From: Bromus sterilis
Taxonomy: Eukaryota > Streptophyta > Magnoliopsida > Poales > Poaceae
Assembly: GCA_950022295.1 (NCBI GenBank)
Contig: OX465600.1
Span: 314,164,031 to 314,228,030, forward strand
Direction of reading: 5' to 3'
Length of the DNA: 64,000 nt
Shown one piece after another: positions 55,561-64,000 of this stretch. The stretch's first letter is position 1. Each line of letters starts with the position of its first letter. The notes under the pieces are model-generated. The model did not search any database. It was not told the origin of the DNA and saw only the letters and a list, made by a program, of their open reading frames with translations. A program made the translations under genes and the position numbers.

Positions 55561-57084
55561 ATGGCAGCTGCATTATTGTTTTTATGAGTGGTTAACCACG
55601 ACTAACACAGAAATGTGAAAAACGATGGGGAAGCTGAATGTAGCTTTAATTTTTCTTGGTGTAAAAATATAGCATTGAATAGTTGAGCAAAAATACCCAT
55701 AGGGTGTCTAATTCAGCTGGCCGGATATTTATGTCCTTATTTTTAATTTTATTTTTTAAATAATATATTTGGATTAAAATATCTAAAATAGTTCCCGCAA
55801 AAAATATCAAAAATAGTTATCAAAAGAATATTACAAAAAATAAAAAAACATAAGTGGTTGACAAGAAATGTTTATGCGCATGAAATAAAATGTTCATGGC
55901 ACATAAAAAATATATACAAAAATATCCATGTTTAAAAAAATTGTGTATATTTATAAAATTTTCATATACTTACCATCTCACAAAATTTCAAGTTTAAGTA
56001 CCATCCACAACTCATGAAACTAAAAAGTGAAATTGTGTAATGAATAGTGATTTTTTGAAATTATGGCACGAATTGAGCCCATTAACAATCTGCATTTTCA
56101 TTATTGTTTCTTAGGCTGTGAATTCAGTTTGGGTTTGACATTTGGTGACATGATAGATACATATTTCGTATCTACGTAATTTGTTTGTGGAATTTTAGAT
56201 AACTGTAAATATGCGTCTTCTGTATTCGGTGCACCAGATACATTCTTGCCAACATCGGTAATTTCTTTTGTAGATCCAAACTGCGTGGATGCATAAAGAG
56301 GGCTCGAAGGGAATGCAATCTTAGTTTGATATATACATTCCAAACTTAACAAATTTAGATGGCGCCTGTGCAGCTAATAATTAAGCTCTTGTTATATAAC
56401 CTAACAATAATTAGACGTTGGATTCAGCTGCTGCTAGGCAAGGTAGGCACTACCTACTCACTGTACAGCTCCATACATTACATTGATCCAAAAAGGAGTG
56501 CTCCATTCCCCCTCCACTATAACAAACCCAATGTGCTATATGACGGCGTTTTTCACCTAGCTTGTTAATGGCCGCGCAATCATCCCTCTCTTTTATTTTA
56601 CCACTGATCAATTTCTGAAAGCCTTTTTTGTTTACGTCCTAATAATTTGTGTGTAAAAGTTTTACCATATACCTAACTCTTCCATTAATTTGTACGCATT
56701 GTGCTGTTATCTTTCACAGCAGGACTATTTTTGTGCTGTTAGCATCAGTGTCCAGCACCAGAAATTACTGCTCTAGAGAAACTGCAGAAATCTACTGATC
56801 AAGTTAGCACTCAAACAGCTTCGGCAATTAACCCCGCGACACGTGCATAATCTTTCCTTAATCAGATTCCTCAATGAGCCAATTATGAATTAGCTAGTAG
56901 TTTGACAAAAGAGTGGGCCCTCTCGTCTTCTTCCATATGTGGCGATTCGTCCTGAAACTTTTCCATATCAGATGATCATCATCAGCTGATGTGTGCTGCT
57001 GGGCCTAATGCCTTTCACCAATCAACAAACTCATGGATGTATGATGCAAGCCAGGGACATGTTATTTTATGTTTTGGCATGTCA
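55561..57084. other. Intergenic; possible short coding relic
   Basis: Mostly AT-rich. The minus-strand frame 56352-56101 (83 codons, 'FGSTKEITDVGKNVSGAPNTED', ending KPKLNSQPKKQ) has balanced, protein-like composition unlike its surroundings and may be a fragment of a captured or dead gene. I cannot name it. Nothing else recognised. Confidence 0.3.
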
Positions 57085-57340
57085 AGGTCTTCCCTTTTGC
57101 ACCTCCCAGGCCACCATGCTGGGTTTTATCTAATCACTAGTGCTCCCTTTTGAGTGAGCATCTTTGTGTTGGGTATGTATTCACCACCTTGCCAGGGAGA
57201 GGGCACCTCCTTATCCACTATGGATTCCTCCCATTGGTCCCACCACCATGAAAATATTTGTTCTTATTCACCTTTAGCAAATTATAGAAAAATTTGTTTG
57301 GCTTCTACACGTGTCGTTATTTCTCTCTCCCTTTTTTATT
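57085..57340. repeat. Diverged noncoding block A, copy 2
   Basis: Second copy of block A. The plus-strand frame 57154-57411 passes through it (GEGTSLSTMDSSHWSHHHEN) and a related peptide (GKDTSLSTMVFPQWTNHNRK) is readable in copy 3, so a small coding exon cannot be excluded. Confidence 0.75.
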
Positions 57341-58664
57341 ATACTAACAAACAACATCTTTATTCAGGGTTATTTCTAAAGAATACATCAACAAAGGTAA
57401 GATTTGCATAACATAAATTGCATTTATGTATATGTGGTTAGAAGTTATAGTGACAACATATAGAGGACATAGTGGATTGTCAATTTGGAAAATGTAACAC
57501 ACATAATCCACGCTATGCTTCCATAGCCCCTCGTACATCATATACAATTCACCGCATCTAGAAATAGGTAGCATGGAGCTGGCGGTTCATTTGTTTTAGA
57601 TAACTACTGAATTAAAGTTCAAAGCATGAGTGTGCTGGTCATTTATACATGATATTAGGTCAATATATGAATTTCGTATGTTAATTTAGATATACATACA
57701 AAGAGTGAAACTTCAACCAGACGGGGATTTTAAGTTCATTCAGATCAACTCATATTTTTTTGTTAGGTCAATACGTGCAATTAAAGTTTCATCTACGAGC
57801 CACTATATTGTTTATACTTGACATTACGTTGGCGAACAAGCATTTAAATTTGGGAATAAAAACTGAATGGTTGTTAATTACAGAATTACTTTCGGGCTAG
57901 GAAAGGGGGGATGAGCATGTATTTGTGTGCCTACCTTGACAAGTGTGTTTTTTATAAGGTAGTACTTCCGGTATTTAAAAAAAAATTGGACTTGTAAAAT
58001 CTCTGATATGAAACTTTGGTTATTATTTTTGTATGTTAACATTAATAGTTATAGAATTATGATGTTTATAAAATATAGCGTAAATATAATTATTATAATT
58101 TCACCAAATTTCCAGGGAAAGGACACCTCCTTATCCACTATGGTTTTCCCGCAGTGGACGAACCACAACAGAAAGATTTGTTCTTGTTCACCTTTTGAAA
58201 ATTATAAAAAAATGTGTATTGTGGCTTCTACACGTGTCGTTATTTGTCACTCCCATTTGTTTGTTTTTTTTGTACTCTGATCACATATGATATTTTCGCG
58301 ATTACTGAACACCGTTGAGCTTATTTTATAATCTAATGGGAGAAAACTGACATGTAAACAGAAAAAGATAGTTAGCCAAAAAAAGGGGGGTTAAATATGG
58401 TAGACAAACATGAGTATCATCACACATGGGAACCGCAAATGCAGCTAAATGAAGCTCATTTGAACATTGGAGTAGCTTCTCATAAACCACTTATGATAGA
58501 TAAAACAAGTACTTATATTCATTGATAACTGTTGAGACAACGATACTAAATATAATGACAAGGGAGAGAAAATGTCATGCATAGGGGCCTTAGAAATTTC
58601 CATGAGTTGGAAACAAAATATGTGTACGTAGTTGGAAATGAGCAGATGGACTGAAAATACGGCT
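57341..58664. other. Intergenic between duplicated blocks
   Basis: AT-rich with short unrecognised frames; contains block A copy 3. No transposon ends identified. Confidence 0.35.
58115..58260. repeat. Diverged noncoding block A, copy 3 (partial)
   Basis: Third, partial copy, closest to copy 2, sharing 'GGACACCTCCTTATCCACTATGG' apart from one base, and 'TGGCTTCTACACGTGTCGTTATTT'. It is preceded by an acceptor-like TTTCCAG. Confidence 0.75.
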
Positions 58665-59390
58665 TGTCATTTTTATTCGGTGTTATCCAAATGCTAATAT
58701 CTCTACTACGAAGTAAGAACATATATATTGTAGCACACATCTAACTCTTTATGCATGTCTGCATTTGTACTAGTGACATTTTAATACCAGTACAGAATAT
58801 GTGCCAACATCCTGAAATGTTCTATCACTAATGGCAAAGAGCCTAAATTAACTTTCACAAAACCCAAACAAATACAAAGAATGTTGACTGACTAACTGAC
58901 TGTGGGAAAAATTCCCATATCTTCCAGCAGCAAGCAAGATTTCCCCCAAAAAGTTGAGCATGCTTTTAGGCTTTACCTCTCCATTTGCATTTGGTGAATA
59001 TAATATGGCAAATTAAAGTAGATGACTTTTTTATTTCAGTTATTTATGAGCAAGTACATATAAATGCACTCACTCAACAGGGAAAAGGTGCAGATTGGCA
59101 TATGCATGCACACATTGTTAATTAAAGTTAGTGAACCACATGTACGTCATTTGTTCCAATACTGCTTTGTATAGTTGCTACTGCTTTCTGATCAATATAG
59201 TCGTTAGCTCTTAAAGTGTTGGTAGTGACTGGGATGGGCACCAAACAAATGGGATGCTTTTGTTCCCCATGGAGGTTGCAGTGAGTGCAGTAGTGCCGGG
59301 AAACCTACAGTCTATACTCTATGGAGAGCATTAGAAGATTAATAGTCGCCTCCATCAGTTTGGACAAAAACGATAGCCGAATTGTATGTT
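58665..59390. repeat. Diverged noncoding block B, copy 2
   Basis: Partner of 54815-55560 in the same orientation and after block A in the same order, so A plus B together form an old tandem duplication 2-5 kb upstream of the receptor kinase gene. Confidence 0.8.
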
Positions 59391-61680
59391 CTTTCAAGTT
59401 TTCATCATTATTAACCACAACAACGCTGTATGAATTTTTTTGGTGGGTTTCTAGATCAACTTTTGCATCTTTACGTTTCTTCATTTACTCTAGTGAAAAA
59501 CCACAGCAGACAAAACGTACACCAGCTAGGAAACACACTGCTGATACGAACAGAAACTTGTATAAGGAAAGATGTTGAAATATTGATTTCTATGCCGCCA
59601 TCGAAAAAGTCCACGAGCATCAAAGAATGAAACAAATGAACGTCTGGTCACATCAATCTTGACATATAATGCATGCATCTCGCATCATGTTCTCATTCAT
59701 GTTTTTGCACCATAGTGTTATGATTTATCAAATTTTATCGCAGTTGTGTTGCTCATTTGTCCAGTTGCTACATCACTAGAAATTTGAGAGTCTTTGGTTT
59801 ATTTAAATAAAAACCATTTTTGTGGTAAATGTGAAGATTGTACGTCAAAGGGGCCTTCCAAAAAGGAGGCTAAGCCACGACCGAAGAAAACGTCTAACAT
59901 ACGATATGGGTGTGTGCGCGCTCGTACGAGCAGTCGTACCACGTGTCATCAATACCGCATCATCAACTACTTACTAGATGTGCAAATGGTTGGAGGAGAG
60001 GATGAAGGTAGGCACTCCATAGACAAGAAACATGCAAATCAGGTCTGAAGGGGGAATCCACAAGAGGGCAAAACCCGCCAATAATAAATCAAGCAAGAAC
60101 ACCAAAAGATAGTGGGATCCACCATCACAATCATCGTAATGCCACTGCCATCGATCCCCTTCTCCATCTAGTAATCCCCAATCTTTTTTCATTTCGTTCT
60201 TGAATTTGTGGTGGATTCGTATGTGGATTGTTATAATCATTCATCTTCGATCCATATGGTTATCTCATTTGTATTTTGCGTCTCGGTGCTTGAGTATTCT
60301 CAAGGTCATAGAATACACCTAGTTGATATATAATTGAAATGTGGTAATATATCCAAATGATGTAATATGTATTTGAAGACATTTTCACAACGTTGTGCAA
60401 ACGTCGAGAGAGGACATGAAGTATTTCAAATGCCAATTAAATAAAGGTTATATGGAATTGCAGTGACAAAATCTACGGTGTGGCTTAGTAGATATTAGAT
60501 CCATTGAGGCCCACCCTCTTTATGCCGCATCCACGAGGAAACCCTTAACCATTATCGTATATTGGCAAAATATTAGGCGTGGTAATGGAGGGTGTGGATG
60601 GTGTGCAACTAAGACATTCTTATGTATCTTTCTTTGACTCCACCCTCATGTCACATATGACACCTCTAGAATAATTCATAATTACTATAATGAATAGATT
60701 ATCGGACGGAGATAATTCGGAGAATCCCTTGATAGAGTGTTCTAGCTAGACAATCGATGACGATGGTAACATGAGACACGGGGCACACAAATTTACCCAG
60801 GTTCGGGCTCCCTTAATGGAGATAAAATCCTACTCCTGCTTCTACTTTATTATAATATGGTGTAACACCAAGTTCAATGATCAAGGGATTTGTTGTCTAG
60901 ATCTACGATCTAAGTTGTGATTGTGAGATCTCCCAAGGGCCTTGTACCATCAACTTATATACAGGGTTAGGGAACACCAGGATGGTCGTCTTGGAGTGGG
61001 AGGATGGTCAGCTTGGAGTGGGAGCAGGGCAGCGGAGGGGATGGCCAGCTTGGCTCTTGGACGCATTCGAGTCTTGCATGTTCCTATAGCTTAGCAGTTT
61101 GCAGATGTCATGACGAATGGGCTTCCGACTCCGGCCCACCTTCGAGGAGTTTCGCTCTTGTCTCTGCATCGTTCTGGACGTTTCGACTGCGCGCGGGGGG
61201 AGGGGGGGAGGGGTTATTGAACATGTCTTTTCTATGTATTTGTATATATGGTAGGGTTTTGTATTTAGCCTGATTTTCTCTTATATAAATCTTGTAGTTA
61301 TCTTTACCTATATATGTGCATATCCACACAATCAATGAATCAGTTGTTTTGTGCCAATACTTTCTTTCCAAACTACTTCTACTGCTTGATGAAAAGAAAA
61401 ACAGGGTGAAGAATACATTGGGGTAATTTGAAGCACATCAAAGTTGGGTTGGGGGACAAGTTGAATGGGCTAAAGTGGACTTCTCCTCTCTTGCACCACT
61501 TGATGAACAGATGTCACCACACTCCAAGCCCTGCCTTGTTTGACTGACAACCACAGCTGCATTCCACTGCACTCAAAAAAGAAGAAGCTGGAGGTAGAAG
61601 AAGATAGAAGAAGCTTGGGCATCTCCCTTTATACCATTCATCATCCACATCGCCATCACCAATTTCTTTGGCAGATTCTC
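59391..61680. other. Intergenic upstream of the receptor kinase
   Basis: No supported gene. 60710-61000 ('GGGGCACACAAATTTACCCAGGTTCGGGCTCCC', 'TGATCAAGGGATTTGTTGTCTAGATC') resembles a fragment of a common grass transposon. The frame at 59794-60048 (plus) has a short 'CGKCEDC' stretch but is otherwise unconvincing. Confidence 0.4.
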
Positions 61681-61687
61681 CCTCCAC

Positions 61688-61695
61688 TTATATAC
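61688..61695 (+). promoter_or_regulatory. Putative TATA box of the CEPR1-like gene
   Basis: CACTTATATACTCTCACTC, about 130 bp upstream of the ATG at 61825 and followed by a C/T-rich leader (61696-61760), as is common in plant 5' UTRs. Confidence 0.5.
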
Positions 61696-61824
61696 TCTCA
61701 CTCTCCCTCCATCTCTCAATTCTCACCACCACACACTCACTCATATTTTCAATCGAAATTTTTGACAGCAAAACGCATCAAGAATCACCAGCAGCAACAC
61801 TGGCGAGCTAGCTAGCAAGCTGCC

Positions 61825-64000
61825 ATGGTGGCCACTCTCTGCTCGGCGGCCTTGCTCCTCCTCCTCGTCCATCTCCTGCCGCCGGCCGGCCATGGCGCGG
61901 CGGCGGCCACATTGGACGCGCAGGCCGCGTACCTGTCCCGTCTGAAGCAGGAGTTCGCCGGCCCGGCCATGGCGCGCTGGGACTTCTCGTCGGCCATGCC
62001 GGTCGACTACTGCCGGTTCCAGGGCGTGGCCTGTGCGGACGAGGGCAACGTGACCGGCATCGACCTCACCAAGTGGCGGCTCACCGGCAGGATCCCTCCC
62101 GGCATCTGCGCGGCGCTGCCGGCGCTCCGGGACCTCGTGCTTGCCTTCAACGACATCCGCGGCGGCTTCCCGGCGGCCCTCTTGAATTGCTCGTCGCTCG
62201 AGACGCTCAACCTCAGCTTCGCCAGGGTGTCCGGCGCGCTGCCGGACCTGTCCCCGATGCGGGCGCTGCGGGTGCTCGACCTCTCCGACAACCTCTTCTC
62301 CGGCGCGTTCCCGGCGGCGTCGCTCGCCAACATGACCTTGCTGGAGGTGATCAACTTCAACGAGAACCCCGGCTTCGACGTCTGGCGCCCGCCGGAGGCG
62401 CTCGCGCGGCTGCGGCGCCTCCGCGTGCTGATATTGTCGACGACCTCCATGCGCGGCGGCGTGCCGGCGTGGCTCGGCAACATGACGTCGCTCACCGACC
62501 TCGAGCTCAGCGGCAACGTGCTCACCGGCCGCATCCCGGGGTCGCTCGGCCGGCTGTCGAACCTCCAGTTCCTCGAGCTCTACTACAACGACCTCGAGGG
62601 CGCCATCCCCGACGAGCTCGGCAACCTCACAAGCCTCGTCGACGTCGACTTCTCCGAGAACCGCCTCGCCGGCGCCATCCCGGACTCGCTCTGCGCGCTG
62701 CCGCGCCTCCGCGTGCTGCAGCTCTACACCAACTTCCTCACCGGGCCCATCCCGGCCGTGCTCGGGAACTCCACGCAGCTCGAGATCCTCTCCGTGTACA
62801 AGAACCAGCTCACCGGCGAGCTCCCCGCCGACCTCGGCCGCTACTCCGCCGGCTTCAACGTGCTCGAGGTTTCCGAGAACCAGCTCACCGGCCCGCTTCC
62901 GCCGTACGCCTGCGCCAACGGAAAGCTCCAGTACGTCCTCGTCCTCAGCAACCTGCTCACCGGCGCCATCCCGGCCGCCTACGCCGACTGCTTGCCGCTC
63001 CTCCGGTTCCGCGTCAGCAGCAACCACCTCGAGGGCGACGTGCCGCCGGGCATCTTCGCGCTGCCGCACGCCTCCATCGTCGACCTCTCCTACAACCATT
63101 TCACCGGCTCGGTGCCCGCGTCCATCGCCGGCGCCAAGAACCTCACCTCCTTCTTCGCGTCGGCCAACCGGCTGTCCGGCATGCTCCCGCCGGAGATCGC
63201 CGACGTCTGGGGCCTCGTGAAGATCGACCTGAGCAACAACCTCATCGCCGGCCCGATCCCGCCGGCGATGGGGAGGCTGGTCCGGCTGAACCAGCTGTCG
63301 CTGCAGGGGAACCGGCTCAACGGCACCATCCCGGAGACGCTCGCCGACCTGAGGAGCCTCAACGTGCTGAACCTGTCGGAGAACGCGCTGTCGGGGCAGA
63401 TCCCGGAGGCGCTGTGCGCGCTGCTGCCCAACTCGCTGGACTTCGCCGGCAACAACCTGTCGGGGCCGGTGCCGCCGGCGATGATCAAGGAGGGGCTGCT
63501 GGAGAGCGTGGCCGGCAACCCGGGGCTGTGCGTGGCGTTCCGGCTCAACCTGAGCGACACGGCGCTGCCGCTGTGCCAGAAGGGCGGGGAGAAGCGGGGG
63601 ATCGCCGGCAGCGCGTGGATCGTCGGCGTGTGCTGCGTGGTGTGCGTGGTGGCAATGCTGGCGCTGGTGCGACGATGGGTGACGCGGCGGTGGGCGGCGA
63701 AGCACGGCGAGCAGGACGGGACGTCGTCGCCGGGGTCGAGGGGCGGCGGCGGGTCGTCGTACGACGTGACGAGCTTCCACAAGCTCAGCTTCGACCAGCA
63801 CGAGATCGTGGAGGCGCTGATCGACAAGAACATCGTCGGGCACGGCGGCTCCGGCACGGTGTACAAGATCGAGCTGAGCAGCGGCGAGCTGGTGGCGGTG
63901 AAGAAGCTCTGGGTGTCGTCCGCCAAGCAGCAGCTGCGGCAGAAGCAGCATCATCATCGCGGCCACCGTGGACATGGCCGCGGCGGCGGCGGCGGCGGCG
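61825..64000 (+). CDS. CEPR1: CEPR1/XIP1-like LRR receptor kinase, 5' part (cut by window)
   Basis: Open from ATG 61825 to the window edge (725 codons), no intron seen. Signal peptide (residues 1 to about 26, Leu-rich); LRRNT with 'YCRFQGVAC'; about 20 LRRs. Segments such as 'LLEVINFNENPGFDVW', 'LQFLELYYNDLEG', 'LRVLQLYTNFLTGPIP', 'LPHASIVDLSYNHFTG' and 'LCQKGGEK' match the CEPR1/XIP1 subfamily (LRR-XI) closely. Transmembrane helix about 594-618; juxtamembrane 'SYDVTSFHKLSFDQHEIVEALIDKNIVGHGGSGTVYKIEL'; glycine loop from residue 672; VAVKK with the ATP-binding Lys at about 693. CEPR1 perceives C-terminally encoded peptides in systemic nitrogen-demand and root/vascular signalling at the plasma membrane; that role here is by homology. 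After the Lys comes an unusual Gln/His/Gly-rich stretch ('QQLRQKQHHHRGHRGHGRG') running to the end. The rest of the kinase lies outside. Confidence 0.93.
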   Translation, partial: MVATLCSAALLLLLVHLLPPAGHGAAAATLDAQAAYLSRLKQEFAGPAMARWDFSSAMPVDYCRFQGVACADEGNVTGIDLTKWRLTGRIPPGICAALPALRDLVLAFNDIRGGFPAALLNCSSLETLNLSFARVSGALPDLSPMRALRVLDLSDNLFSGAFPAASLANMTLLEVINFNENPGFDVWRPPEALARLRRLRVLILSTTSMRGGVPAWLGNMTSLTDLELSGNVLTGRIPGSLGRLSNLQFLELYYNDLEGAIPDELGNLTSLVDVDFSENRLAGAIPDSLCALPRLRVLQLYTNFLTGPIPAVLGNSTQLEILSVYKNQLTGELPADLGRYSAGFNVLEVSENQLTGPLPPYACANGKLQYVLVLSNLLTGAIPAAYADCLPLLRFRVSSNHLEGDVPPGIFALPHASIVDLSYNHFTGSVPASIAGAKNLTSFFASANRLSGMLPPEIADVWGLVKIDLSNNLIAGPIPPAMGRLVRLNQLSLQGNRLNGTIPETLADLRSLNVLNLSENALSGQIPEALCALLPNSLDFAGNNLSGPVPPAMIKEGLLESVAGNPGLCVAFRLNLSDTALPLCQKGGEKRGIAGSAWIVGVCCVVCVVAMLALVRRWVTRRWAAKHGEQDGTSSPGSRGGGGSSYDVTSFHKLSFDQHEIVEALIDKNIVGHGGSGTVYKIELSSGELVAVKKLWVSSAKQQLRQKQHHHRGHRGHGRGGGGGG

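Noticed and set aside
54120..57180. miR156-like phrase near GAGTGAGCATC in block A
   Set aside because: The match to the mature miRNA is only partial and no foldback with the expected star strand is visible.
61741..63975. 744-codon open frame on the minus strand opposite the receptor kinase
   Set aside because: It is the mirror of a very GC-rich LRR gene. The protein is Arg/Gly/Glu/His-rich without domains, while the plus strand matches CEPR1 throughout.
1..64000. CRISPR array, tRNA or rRNA genes
   Set aside because: No direct repeats with unique spacers of CRISPR type and no recognisable tRNA cloverleaf or rRNA sequence; the tandem arrays present are minisatellites or transposon repeats.

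Overview
This is plant nuclear DNA, most likely from a Triticeae grass (wheat, Aegilops, barley or rye). The evidence is a few low-density genes among deep nests of transposons, CACTA elements with the 'TTTAGTCCCGGTT' subterminal repeats typical of these genomes, 93-bp Stowaway MITEs (CTCCCTCCGTTCC), GC-rich grass-type exons, a DUF247 gene and a CEPR1-like receptor kinase. There are no bacterial features (operons, CRISPR, IS elements).

Layout. 1-2190: minisatellite in which nearly every unit is a hairpin followed by a T-tract. 2191-3400: AT-rich repeat. 3474-8749 (minus): a membrane-anchored ARM-repeat gene broken inside an exon by a 3.39-kb non-autonomous CACTA element (4684-8073, TSD CCT), with an apparent upstream frameshift. 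8750-11700: transposon debris, including a truncated Gypsy-type LTR. 11709-13310 (minus): intact DUF247 gene. 13311-15870: GC-rich repeat debris and a Gypsy protease remnant. 15872-40549: a multi-level transposon nest. 40550-48153: a tandem segmental duplication with two LINE insertions in one copy. 48230-50800 (minus): a three-exon hydroxyproline-rich/proline-rich protein gene. 51191-61680: gene-poor, with old LINE and MITE insertions and diverged duplicated noncoding blocks. 61825-64000 (plus): 5' part of a CEPR1/XIP1-type LRR receptor kinase, cut by the window edge.

The nest can be resolved from its target-site duplications. A Helitron (minus strand; 5' TC at 40549; 3' hairpin plus CTAG at 15872; A|T target) contains a 568-bp hAT-like element (18149-18716, 8-bp TSD ATAAACAC) and a Ty1/copia element (18796-38713, TSD GAAGA, minus strand). 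The copia RNase H region is split by a complete 13.6-kb Tat-lineage Gypsy element (20502-34087, TSD GCTGG, plus strand). LTR divergence by eye (about 1.7% Gypsy, about 2.7% copia) agrees with this order.

The most interesting item is inside the Gypsy element. Downstream of its decayed gag-pol, on the opposite strand, is a six-exon gene (32386 down to 28523) with GT-AG introns whose phases fit at every junction. It encodes a domain resembling the 'putative gypsy type transposon' family (PF04195), an acidic middle, a Ser/Thr/Pro-rich part and a C-terminal coiled coil, with a TATA box upstream. Second is the copia LTR, which carries an open frame with two predicted membrane segments running in frame into gag. 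Host genes are few and unrelated in function; the window shows no pathway cluster.
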